A stretch of DNA of 64,000 nucleotides from Mesorhizobium sp. L-2-11 (GTDB lineage Bacteria; Pseudomonadota; Alphaproteobacteria; Rhizobiales; Rhizobiaceae): assembly GCF_016756595.1 (NCBI RefSeq), contig NZ_AP023257.1:4480001-4544000 (forward strand). Reading direction: 5' to 3'. Both the position numbers and the translations under genes were made by a program. How positions within the stretch are numbered: the stretch's first letter is position 1; each line of letters starts with the position of its first letter. Of the stretch, positions 9,319-16,858 are shown piece after piece. Below the pieces are notes generated by a model that made no database searches, was not told the DNA's origin, and was given only the letters and a program-made list of their open reading frames with translations.

Positions 9319-9979
9319 ATCGAATTATGGCGAGGCGGTCGCAGGATCCATCCGGTTTTCCGGACTCAGGCACGACTTTTTTCTGATCGCCAAGGCCGAC
9401 CTGCTGCGGCGCCTCGTCGTCGAGCGAGGGCTTCGACAGGGCGGGGTGCGGGCGCTGGATATCGGCTGCGGCGTCGGGTCGCTCCACCCTTATCTCGAAG
9501 GCGCGTTCGAGAGCCTGGACGGCTGCGACGTCTCGGAACAATCGATCCTGCGCGCCAGCCAGGACAATCCGTGTGTGACCTACAGGGCCTGCACGACGCC
9601 GCGCCTGCCTTACGGCGACGGTGCGTTCGATCTGGCTTTCGCCAGTTGCGTCGTCCATCACGTTGCGCCCGCCTCCTGGCTCGATTTCTTCCGGGAAATG
9701 CGGCGCGTCGTGCGGCCGGGCGGCGTCGCCTGCATCATGGAGCATAACCCCTATAATCCGCTGACGCGTCTTGCGGTGTTGCGGTGTCCGTTCGACCAGG
9801 ACGCGGTCCTGCTCAACGCCGCCAAGGCAAGATCGCTTTTTCAGGAGACGGGTTTTCAGGATATCCGATGCGAGCACTTCCTGCTGCTGCCGTCGGCCAG
9901 ACCCTTCGCCAGAAGACTCGAGCGCCTGCTCGCGCCGCTGCCGCTCGGAGCCCAGTACGTGTGCAGCGCGCATGTCTGA
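9293..9979 (+). CDS. Class I SAM-dependent methyltransferase
   Basis: Rossmann-type methyltransferase of about 228 residues from ATG 9293; a GTG at 9245 in the same frame would add 16 residues. Motif I is ALDIGCGVGSL, the next acidic strand is LDGCDVSEQS, and FDLAFASCVVHHV followed by MRRVVRPGGVACIMEHNP gives motifs IV-V of the Methyltransf_11 type. Its start lies inside the last codons of the glycosyltransferase and its end overlaps the GtrA start by 8 bases, so it is translated together with them. It could methylate the lipid-linked sugar, the lipid carrier product or a polysaccharide; this is inferred from context only. Confidence 0.85.
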   Translation: MAELFDSYKSNYGEAVAGSIRFSGLRHDFFLIAKADLLRRLVVERGLRQGGVRALDIGCGVGSLHPYLEGAFESLDGCDVSEQSILRASQDNPCVTYRACTTPRLPYGDGAFDLAFASCVVHHVAPASWLDFFREMRRVVRPGGVACIMEHNPYNPLTRLAVLRCPFDQDAVLLNAAKARSLFQETGFQDIRCEHFLLLPSARPFARRLERLLAPLPLGAQYVCSAHV

Positions 9980-10412
9980 GGGCGGGTCGACCGCCGGCGC
10001 CGGGCTGAAGCTGCTGGCGCGCTTTGGATTGGTCGGCATCGCCGCGACGAGTCTGTATGCTGTGCTGGCTGTTGCGTTGGTCAAATCGAAATGGATCGGT
10101 TTCACGCCGGTCCAGGCGTCGCTTGCGGCTTACGCCGCGGCTGCCGTTTTTTCCTATCTCGCCCACAAATCAGTAACCTTCATGTCGAATGGATCGCACC
10201 GATCGGAAGCTGCGCGTTTTCTCCTGCTGACGGCGACAGGCTTTGCCGTGGCTTACGCGGCGCCGACGCTTTTGACGACGAAACTGGGCCTGCCGCCGAT
10301 CATTGCCGTTCTGGTTACATGCCTGCTTATTCCGGTGGTCAATCTTCTCATGCTCGACCGATGGGTTTTTGCGCAGCGAGGATCCGGGCGAGCAAGGCGA
10401 CCCCCCACCTGA
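9972..10412 (+). CDS. GtrA-family membrane protein (lipid-linked sugar flippase)
   Basis: 146-residue four-helix membrane protein of the GtrA family, which is thought to flip polyprenyl-phosphate-linked sugars to the periplasm for surface polysaccharide decoration. The start ATG at 9972 overlaps the methyltransferase stop. Hydrophobic helices lie at about residues 10-30, 38-58, 72-92 and 100-122; the Y-L-A-H-K-S-V-T-F segment after the second helix and the final LDRWVF are hallmarks of the family. Together with the GT2 enzyme this makes a standard GtrA/GtrB pair, with the methyltransferase as an extra member. Confidence 0.9.
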   Translation: MSEGGSTAGAGLKLLARFGLVGIAATSLYAVLAVALVKSKWIGFTPVQASLAAYAAAAVFSYLAHKSVTFMSNGSHRSEAARFLLLTATGFAVAYAAPTLLTTKLGLPPIIAVLVTCLLIPVVNLLMLDRWVFAQRGSGRARRPPT

Positions 10413-11000
10413 TCCATGCGAGCCTCAGTGGGCTCAGCCGAGGGCCTGGCTGGTCAGGGCAAAGATGCGTAGGTTCGTGGAGTGCGGGATATTGCTTGCA
10501 CCCCGAAGCGTGGCGACCCCCACATGGGCGAGCCCCGCCATCTGACGGCGGATCTGGTCGCCGGCGGCGCGGCATGCGTCGATCCGACTCCATTCCGCCT
10601 GTCACGCTCCACCGACAGATCGAAAATGTAAGTCGGCGCCTTCTGATGCGATCCGCATGGCGACACCAAAGAGCGCTGGAGCGATCGTTAGCTACAGGCT
10701 CACGCGCGATCTGTTTGGTGACCGCTCTGGTCGATGCGGTCGCATAGGTTCTATACGCTCTGGGCTGAACGTCCCGTTTCGCAGGTCGCACCTGCCCCTC
10801 ACCTGCCCCAGGGGCGTTTGCACTGCCCCGGCGGCCCGCAAACCGTCCCCGCGCCATGGCGCTCAGCCGCTCTCACAGCTCGATGAGGACGCTCTTGGCC
10901 CTGCGGTTGGCCAAATATGCGTCGCGTCCCCAGTTCCCTGCCGATACCGGATTGCTTGGGTCGATAACCAGAATGCGATTGAAATTCGCACATAGGTGAA
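10413..11000. other. Gene-poor stretch with possible decayed coding remnant
   Basis: Nearly 590 bases with no convincing gene. On the minus strand between about 10438 and 10680 one frame reads like protein (ACRAAGDQIRRQMAGLAH, then GVATLRGASNIPHSTNL), ending in a stop near 10440 but broken by an in-frame stop further up; this looks like the 3' remnant of an unidentified gene. The rest, up to the toxin-antitoxin operator, shows no recognisable motif, RNA gene or terminator. Confidence 0.3.
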
Positions 11001-11029
11001 TTAGGTTAATGTTGCATATGGTAACCTAA
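11001..11029. promoter_or_regulatory. Inverted-repeat operator of the RES/Xre operon
   Basis: TTAGGTTA (11001-11008) and TAACCTAA (11022-11029) form a perfect 8-base inverted repeat with a 13-base spacer, ending 23 bases before the antitoxin start. The two half-sites are about two helical turns apart, as expected for a dimeric repressor covering the promoter. Xre-type antitoxins repress their own operon through such sites, so the encoded antitoxin is the likely ligand. Confidence 0.7.
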
Positions 11030-11052
11030 ATAACCATGCAAGGCGGAAAAGT

Positions 11053-11838
11053 ATGGAGAAGCAGCGCGACATGCAAATATTCGACGGGGACGAGTTCGCG
11101 TTGGCACTGCAGGCCGGGATGTCGTCTGGGAAACCAACGCCAGCAGGAAAGACTGCCAGGGCGGCCCGCATTGCCCAGAAGGGAAAGCCCGGCAAGCTCG
11201 GAGCCGTCGGAAAGCGGATTCAAGAGGCGATCGCCAGAACAGTGACGCCGACGAAGAAATCGCGCCCGTCCGATATGGTGGTCGTAGTGCTCAGGAACGA
11301 GAACCCGCTGGTTCGGAAGACCGTACACGACATCATGGAGCGCGTGCCGTCCATTGTCGAAGCACGTCAACAGCAACTGACGGAGGACAAGATCGATGCC
11401 CTGGTATCGGTCTACATGCCTTCGCCGCCTGACACCGACACGACGCAGCTTCTGTTGGACAGCAATGCAAGAGCCAGGGCTCGTTTCTTTGAGGCGTGGC
11501 CATGCCTGACAAGCAAGCAAGTCGCCGAAGCCGCCGGCCATGGTTCCAAGAACCAGAGCATGACCACGTCGCGCTGGAAGGGCAGCGGGAAAATCTTTTC
11601 CGTCAGGTACAACGGCGTGGAGTATTTCCCCGCGTTCCAGTTCCAGGACGGACAGCCGCTTGAGACAATTTCTCGGGTCCTCCGGCTGCTGGGCGAGAGG
11701 AAGTCGGGCTGGCAGACGGCGTTTTGGTTCACATCGCCTAATGGCTGGCTGAACGGCCGCAAACCAGCTGAATGCCTGAACGACGCGGATGCTGTCGTCG
11801 GGGCGGCGACGGAGGAAGCGGAACCAATCGTCGGATGA
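11053..11838 (+). CDS. Xre/MbcA/ParS-type antitoxin of a RES toxin system (long form)
   Basis: 261-residue protein whose C-terminal part (about 170-255) resembles the toxin-binding domain of Xre/MbcA/ParS antitoxins: a rWkgSGKIFSVRYNGVEYFPAFQF-like strand region, then LETISRVLRLLGE, FTSPNGWLNGRKPAECLND and DADAVVGAATEE, the last three being the usual pattern of that domain. A helix-turn-helix-like stretch LTSKQVAEAAGHG precedes it near residue 157. The first 75 residues are basic and low in complexity and the protein is longer than typical antitoxins. Its stop overlaps the RES toxin start (ATGA), and a strong inverted repeat lies upstream. ATG 11053 is used; ATG 11071 with GGAGAAG upstream is also possible. 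Confidence 0.7.
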   Translation: MEKQRDMQIFDGDEFALALQAGMSSGKPTPAGKTARAARIAQKGKPGKLGAVGKRIQEAIARTVTPTKKSRPSDMVVVVLRNENPLVRKTVHDIMERVPSIVEARQQQLTEDKIDALVSVYMPSPPDTDTTQLLLDSNARARARFFEAWPCLTSKQVAEAAGHGSKNQSMTTSRWKGSGKIFSVRYNGVEYFPAFQFQDGQPLETISRVLRLLGERKSGWQTAFWFTSPNGWLNGRKPAECLNDADAVVGAATEEAEPIVG

Positions 11839-12458
11839 TAAAGCCGCCGCCGCACCCTTTTCCGGCATCCAATACATACAGGCTCGCTTCAGGCACACAG
11901 CTTCACCGCGTCCACGACCGCCAGTTCGCCGCAAACGCCTTCAATCCGGGCCTCGGGCGTCGCAGCCGCTTCGCCCCGCTCGAGCTTGGAAAGATACCGA
12001 CCCAGTATGCGGCGACGTCGTTCGAATGCGCCGTCCACGAGACAATCTTCCACGACATCCCATTCGACGAACCCGACAAGACCGTTGGAACCAACAGCAT
12101 AAAGCCATTGAATCACGCGGTGGTCCGGTTGAAGCGGGCGCTCGTTCTCGTCCCCCTGTTCACGCCCGACCTCGCCAGGTGGAATATCACCAGACAGGAT
12201 CTGATCGATACGACGGCGTTTTACTATCCCATCACTGGTCAATGGGCCTTGGCCATCCACCAGAGTCGCCCCGACGCCGACGGGTTGGTTTGGACATCCA
12301 AACGGTGCGACCCCGACCTATCGTTCCTGTTTTTCGGCGACCGCGTCGCCGATGGCGATATCCAGGTGATCGAGAGCAGGAGCATTTGGTCCGATGCGAA
12401 CGAGATGGCCGATCTCCGGGGCTTCGCCGAAAGGAGCCACATCGACCTGGTCCTGTAG
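11835..12458 (+). CDS. RES-domain toxin (NAD+ phosphorylase/ADP-ribosyltransferase fold)
   Basis: 207-residue RES-family protein. Characterised RES toxins, such as MbcT, degrade NAD+ in the cell and are held inactive by their Xre antitoxin. The expected marks are present: an arginine near the start of the fold (YRLASG), the segment FNPGLGRRSRFAPL, then YAATSFECAVHETIFHDIP with the conserved Glu, and later ALAIHQSRPDADGLVWTS and SFLFFGD. Translation begins at ATG 11835 inside the antitoxin stop, so the two are coupled. The gene looks intact. Activity is inferred from family membership. Confidence 0.85.
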   Translation: MIKPPPHPFPASNTYRLASGTQLHRVHDRQFAANAFNPGLGRRSRFAPLELGKIPTQYAATSFECAVHETIFHDIPFDEPDKTVGTNSIKPLNHAVVRLKRALVLVPLFTPDLARWNITRQDLIDTTAFYYPITGQWALAIHQSRPDADGLVWTSKRCDPDLSFLFFGDRVADGDIQVIESRSIWSDANEMADLRGFAERSHIDLVL

Positions 12459-12632
12459 GGGCGTTCGTTCCTTCCATGAGACGGCGGAAGCCTGTGGCAA
12501 TGGTCAGTTCTTCAGCGATGACAAAGATCTTCTTGAGTGGATCCTTCAGGGCGAGCTGATTGACTGTTCCGTGCGCCGTCCCGCGCATGAACAAATGGAC
12601 GGTTCTGGTTGCCATTGCCTGTTTCTGCCGCG

Positions 12633-13610
12633 TTACCAGCGCCATGGCACGCGCGTTCCTGTGCCCCTGCTCCTGGCCTGTCGCCAGAGCATATCCGCGA
12701 CCGTCAGATCCTGCAGTGCGAGCCCGGTCATGTCGAAGACCGTGATGTCGGCGGCATCGCGCGTGAACGGCAATTTTCCGGTCAGAAGATCGCCGATTTC
12801 GATTGCCCGGCAGCCGGTGTCCCACTGGCCTTCGCCGATAGCGGCCGATTGCTCGCAGTCGTCGGCAAAGAGCCGTACCCGGCGCAGCAGGCCGTCGGGC
12901 AGTTCTCGCTTGCCTTGCGTATCGGCACCCACGGCATTGATGTGCGTGCCGGGCCGCACCGCGTCTGCCGGAAACAGCGGCCCGCTGCCGGGGGTCGCGG
13001 TGATAATGATATCGCTCGAGCCGACAGCTTTGGCGGTTTGGTTCGTGTGGGCCGGCGCGAAATCCTCGAACGCCGCCTCGAACGCTGCGTCGGGGCGGCC
13101 GTCCGCCGTCAGGTAATGAATGGTGTCAAGACCGGGCATTGCACGCAGTGCCAGGCGCAGCTGGATCCGGCCCTGAGTGCCGATGCCGAAAACGCAGATC
13201 GACCGGCTTTCGGGGCGGGCCAGCAGGGTCAGGCCAATGGCGCCAGCCGCCCCTGTGCGCAAGGTGGTGATGGCGTTGCCGTCGATGATGCACAAGGGAC
13301 GCCCGGTATGGGGGTCGAAAAGCACGATAGTCGCCTGATGCGGCTCCTTGCCGACCTCGCGGTTGGCTGGCCAGAAGCCCGCTGCCTTGAAGCCCAGAAG
13401 ATCGGCTTTCGGCACGTCGCCCGACTTGATACCGAAAATGCCGCCGGTATGCAGCTTCTCGCGCACAAGCGGAAAGACCCTGCCTTCGCGCGCACTGTGA
13501 AGCTCGAAGGACCGCCGCACGGCATCGAGGACGGCATCCGGCTCCAACAGCGGCGCGACCTGATGGCCCGCAAGCAGTACCAGCTGCGACTCGTCTGCGG
13601 TGACGGACAT
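12633..13610 (-). CDS. Ornithine cyclodeaminase/mu-crystallin family enzyme
   Basis: NAD(P)-dependent enzyme of 325 residues, start ATG 13610 with GGGGAGA upstream. The family acts on ornithine, alanine, iminosuccinate or ketimines. Seen here are VFPLVREKLHTGGIFGIKSG (substrate side), DPHTGRPLCIIDGNAITTLRTGA split over the usual catalytic region, the Rossmann loop VFGIGTQGR and SSDIIITATP. It is divergent from a PLP dehydratase-like gene; the same family pair occurs in EutB/EutC of ectoine breakdown and in BhcB/BhcD of the beta-hydroxyaspartate cycle, so the two may act together, though no further gene of either pathway is present here. Confidence 0.87.
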   Translation of the reverse strand: MSVTADESQLVLLAGHQVAPLLEPDAVLDAVRRSFELHSAREGRVFPLVREKLHTGGIFGIKSGDVPKADLLGFKAAGFWPANREVGKEPHQATIVLFDPHTGRPLCIIDGNAITTLRTGAAGAIGLTLLARPESRSICVFGIGTQGRIQLRLALRAMPGLDTIHYLTADGRPDAAFEAAFEDFAPAHTNQTAKAVGSSDIIITATPGSGPLFPADAVRPGTHINAVGADTQGKRELPDGLLRRVRLFADDCEQSAAIGEGQWDTGCRAIEIGDLLTGKLPFTRDAADITVFDMTGLALQDLTVADMLWRQARSRGTGTRVPWRW

Positions 13611-13785
13611 GACATCTCCCCGGGTTTCCCTCATTCTAGCGAGCGGTTCTCAGGGGAAGACAGCGGTGTTGGCTAACGAGCGGCATTTCCTACGGTTTGT
13701 CGCCCGTCATTCGGGCGAATGTTGCGCCCAACCTTCCATCGAATGCGATCGCCGGCTCGCGCAAACACGTATCCTCGCAGACAAG

Positions 13786-13842
13786 CCAGCCCATCGGCCA
13801 GCCCACCATCGGGCAGCCTACCATCGGCCAGCCCGCCATCGG
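13786..13842. repeat. 15-bp tandem repeat, about four units
   Basis: Units of the form CCAGCCCACCATCGG at 13798-13812, 13813-13827 and 13828-13842, with a 12-base variant at 13786-13797. The array lies just before the start of the PLP-enzyme gene and is in phase with its reading frame, so an upstream start would give a PTIGQ-type pentapeptide repeat. It is probably untranslated spacer and may be length-variable. Confidence 0.8.
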
Positions 13843-13864
13843 CAAGTGTAGAAGGCGACCCGCA

Positions 13865-14890
13865 ATGCCCCTCAATATCCCGACTTTCGACGATGTTCTG
13901 ACCGCCGCGGCGCGCCTCGCCGGATTGGCCCACCGGACGCCGGTGCTGACCTCGCGCACCTTCAACGAGCTGACCGGCGCCGAGGTGTTCTTCAAGTGCG
14001 AGAACTTCCAGCGTGGCGGCGCGTTCAAGTTCCGCGGCGCCATGAATGCGCTTCTGGCCTTGGATATTTCGGCGCGGGCGCGCGGAGTGGTGGCCTATTC
14101 TTCGGGCAATCATGCGCAGGCGCTGGCCTATGCGGCCGCGATCAAGGGCATGAAGGCAGTCATCATCATGCCCAAGGATGCGCCCGAGCTGAAGGTGCGT
14201 GCCACCCGCGGCTATGGCGCCGAAGTGATATTCTACGACCGCTACAGCGATAATCGCGAAGAGATTGGCGGCAGGATCGCCGCCGAGCGGGGAGCCGCCC
14301 TTATTCCACCCTACGACCATCCCGATGTGATTGCCGGGCAGGGCACGGCGACACTTGAACTTTTCCAGGAAGCCGGCTCGCTCGATGCCCTTTATGTCTG
14401 CCTTGGCGGTGGCGGCCTGCTGGCCGGCGCCGCATTGGCGGCGGCGGAATGCGCCCCCGCCTGCAGGGTCGTCGGAGTTGAACCCGAGGCCGGCAATGAT
14501 GGTCAGCAATCGCTCGCGCGGGGTGAGGTCGTCACCATCGAGGTGCCGAAATCCATCGCCGATGGCGCGGTCGTCACCCATCTTGGCGCGCATAATTTCC
14601 CTGTCATCCGCGACAAGGTCGCCGCTATCACCACGGTCAGCGACGACGCGCTCATCGAAATGATGCATTTTTTCGCCGAGCGCATGAAAATCGTGGTCGA
14701 ACCCACCGGTTGCCTTGCAGCGGCGGCGGTTCGCAGGGAATCGCAAAGCCTGCGCGGCCAGCGCATCGGTGTCATCGTCAGTGGCGGCAATGTGGATCTC
14801 ACGCGCTTCGCCAGCTTGATCATGGCGGCCGCAGACAAAACGCCGCGCGAGCGGGCCATGGCGCGCCCCGGGCCGGAGTCCTTTCGCTAA
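13865..14890 (+). CDS. PLP-dependent dehydratase (threo-3-hydroxyaspartate/threonine ammonia-lyase-like)
   Basis: Fold-type II pyridoxal-phosphate enzyme of 341 residues. The Schiff-base lysine is K55 in GGAFKFRGAMNA; SSGNHAQALA binds the PLP/substrate carboxylate, CLGGGGLLAG forms the phosphate loop, and VSGGNVDL ends the fold. The length without a C-terminal regulatory domain and the SGGN ending resemble serine racemase/threo-3-hydroxyaspartate dehydratase rather than the long biosynthetic IlvA. Start ATG 13865 is chosen because the open frame further upstream only translates the tandem repeat. The divergent ornithine-cyclodeaminase-family gene suggests a shared catabolic role. Confidence 0.85.
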   Translation: MPLNIPTFDDVLTAAARLAGLAHRTPVLTSRTFNELTGAEVFFKCENFQRGGAFKFRGAMNALLALDISARARGVVAYSSGNHAQALAYAAAIKGMKAVIIMPKDAPELKVRATRGYGAEVIFYDRYSDNREEIGGRIAAERGAALIPPYDHPDVIAGQGTATLELFQEAGSLDALYVCLGGGGLLAGAALAAAECAPACRVVGVEPEAGNDGQQSLARGEVVTIEVPKSIADGAVVTHLGAHNFPVIRDKVAAITTVSDDALIEMMHFFAERMKIVVEPTGCLAAAAVRRESQSLRGQRIGVIVSGGNVDLTRFASLIMAAADKTPRERAMARPGPESFR

Positions 14891-14974
14891 AGCGCGCTCG
14901 GGTGCAGCTGGTACCGTGCGGCCCTGACGCTGGTCGCCATGATAGCCATGGACTGCAGGTCGTTGAGCGTGATC

Positions 14975-15598
14975 TCAAATGGCATCCACCCGCAACGACA
15001 CCAGCTTGATGGAGCGCTTATAGATGTTGCTGGCGGCCGGAGTTGGCGGAATGCCGTCGAGATAGTCGAAGGCGATTTCGAGTGTATCGGCCTTGCCGAG
15101 CGCCGCCGGTGGAATGACGAACGACACCGTGCGTGGTTCTTTGCCGGACAGCGTCACCGCATGCGCCCGAACACCGTTCACCGAGATCACAACCCTCTGC
15201 GTGATCTGTGGCGGACGAATGACGGCGGCCATTTGCAGCGTGGCAGCCAGCCCGTTGCGCAGCGGCGGCATTTTCAGGCGAAGCCGCGAGGTCTCACCTA
15301 GCGAATGGGTGCCGTCGCCGACCGGTCCCGACCAGCCGCAGACCTTTATGCCGGCCGCCTGCCCGGCGCCGTCGTTGCGGAACGATACCGTCTGGCCAAG
15401 CGTGTAGCTGCCGACGGCATCGCGATTGAGACAGGTCGTCGTCCGATCGATGTAATAGGCGCGATAGTCGGCGTTGACGTCCGGATTGAGAGCAAGCGCA
15501 AGGATGACGATCTCGGACCCGGCCAGAGCCGCCGCGAGCGCGTAGCCACCGAGCCAGGCAGCGCGCCGATACGGGTCCGGACCGTCAGACCAGGGCAA
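14975..15598 (-). CDS. Membrane-anchored extracytoplasmic protein following the PIG-V-like gene
   Basis: 207-residue protein of unknown family. A TTG start at 15598 is supported by GGAGG five bases upstream and overlaps the stop of the glycosyltransferase gene by 14 bases. One hydrophobic helix (about residues 15-36, AAWLGGYALAAALAGSEIVI) is followed by a soluble beta-rich domain with two cysteines (TTTCLNRD and IKVCGWSG) that could pair outside the cytoplasm. The end reads LEIAFDYLDGIPPTP then SNIYKRSIKLVSLRV, like a jelly-roll strand pattern. Coupled to the glycosyltransferase, it may be its accessory domain. I recognise no function. Confidence 0.7.
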   Translation of the reverse strand: MPWSDGPDPYRRAAWLGGYALAAALAGSEIVILALALNPDVNADYRAYYIDRTTTCLNRDAVGSYTLGQTVSFRNDGAGQAAGIKVCGWSGPVGDGTHSLGETSRLRLKMPPLRNGLAATLQMAAVIRPPQITQRVVISVNGVRAHAVTLSGKEPRTVSFVIPPAALGKADTLEIAFDYLDGIPPTPAASNIYKRSIKLVSLRVDAI

Positions 15599-16760
15599 GG
15601 TAGCCTCCGATCCACGCCACAGTCGTGAAATAGCAGGCGCCAAGGAAGAGAACCAAAGCCGCGAGCCAAATCAGCTTCGACGCCGACAACAGGATGGCGA
15701 GCAACATTGTCAGGGGCGCAAGCCCAATGACATATCTGACCATCGAGGCCAGGTTGGTGATCAGCGGCAAGATGATGCAGAGCGCGCAGAACAGTGCCGC
15801 GCCATATTGCCTGCGGACCGCCAGGACGGCCGACAACGCCAGTCCGGTAGTCGCGGCGAGCGCGCTCCATTGCGGCGACGTCGGCAGCCAGCCCGTCTTC
15901 GGAACAGCGGAGAGCCCGTCCCAGAGAAAGGCCAGCGGATTGCCGGCCACCCGCCCGAAGGCGCGCTGGATGTTCAAGAAGGCAAAGCCGTCTCCGACGG
16001 TGAGGTACAGGAACAGGATGTAAGCGAACAAACCGGCCGGCGAGATAAGGACAGCGACCAGCAGATCCGGTCGGCCAAGCAGCCAGCGTGGGAAAGACAG
16101 CGCCGATCCGCCCTGCCGGCGGTGCTCGCTGAACATTTGAATGACGGTTGCAAAGACGACGAAGACGCCGACCAGCCTGGTCGCCGACAGCAGCGCCGAT
16201 GAAACGCCCGCGGCGAGATAGCTGGAGCGTTTGAGCGCCAGAAAGACGCACGAAGTCAGGAGCACGAAAAGCGGTTCGCTGAGGAAGGTCGTGAAGTGAA
16301 AGGAGAACGGGCCACTGAGCAGAAACGCGCAATACAGCACATAGGCGCGCATGTTCTTGTCGAGAAGCGGCCACGCCACCAGACAGGCGGCGTAGCTGCA
16401 CGCAATTGAGGTGATCGTCGCGATCAGTATCGTAGGGAAAGGGAAAACTGACCGGATCGCCGCCACCAGCATCGGATAGAGCGGGAAAAAGCCCCAGCGA
16501 CCGACATTGCTGTGGTTTGGAATGGGAAAGCGCTCGTAGCCCTGTTCGCTGATGCCAATGTACCAGGCGCAATCCCACCGGCACAGCGCGCGGGCATAGG
16601 CCGCGAAACCTGTTTCCTCCGACACCGAAGCAAAAGCCGCATAGCGGATGGCCAGTCCACTGATCACGAACAGCAACGGCACCGCTGCGACGGTCAGGAC
16701 CATGGCGCGAACGCCAGCGCTCGGACGCGCGACATCTTCGAGCGCCAACTTTGCCTCCAC
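15585..16760 (-). CDS. PIG-V/GT39-like polytopic membrane glycosyltransferase
   Basis: 391-residue multi-spanning protein resembling mannosyltransferases of the PIG-V type, which use lipid-linked sugars on the outer side of the membrane. After the first helix comes RALCRWDCAWYIGISEQGY, the W-D-x-x-W/Y-Y motif of the family, then GRWGFFPLYPML. About nine to ten helices follow. Start codon is uncertain: GTG 16760, TTG 16748 (with GGAGG 5 bases upstream) or ATG 16703. The next gene overlaps its stop and is probably its partner. The acceptor is unknown; a surface glycan or lipid is likely. Confidence 0.8.
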   Translation of the reverse strand: MEAKLALEDVARPSAGVRAMVLTVAAVPLLFVISGLAIRYAAFASVSEETGFAAYARALCRWDCAWYIGISEQGYERFPIPNHSNVGRWGFFPLYPMLVAAIRSVFPFPTILIATITSIACSYAACLVAWPLLDKNMRAYVLYCAFLLSGPFSFHFTTFLSEPLFVLLTSCVFLALKRSSYLAAGVSSALLSATRLVGVFVVFATVIQMFSEHRRQGGSALSFPRWLLGRPDLLVAVLISPAGLFAYILFLYLTVGDGFAFLNIQRAFGRVAGNPLAFLWDGLSAVPKTGWLPTSPQWSALAATTGLALSAVLAVRRQYGAALFCALCIILPLITNLASMVRYVIGLAPLTMLLAILLSASKLIWLAALVLFLGACYFTTVAWIGGYLALV

Positions 16761-16858
16761 CCATTCGAGTGGCTGGCGCCACTCTCCCCTCTAAAATTAG
16801 CGCCGCCGGGGCAAATTCAAGACATCCCTTTCGTCGCCGGCATCATCTCGTCCCCGGA

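Noticed and set aside
13786..13842. Tandem repeat considered as CRISPR
   Set aside because: Units are 15 bases with no spacers.
13697..13864. Upstream extension of the PLP enzyme through the 15-bp tandem repeat
   Set aside because: The pentapeptide repeat has no counterpart in the enzyme family and the ATG at 13865 fits family length.
15346..16782. Long alternative minus-strand frame overlapping the PIG-V-like gene
   Set aside because: Off-frame product lacks hydrophobic pattern, while the chosen frame gives a clear polytopic membrane protein.
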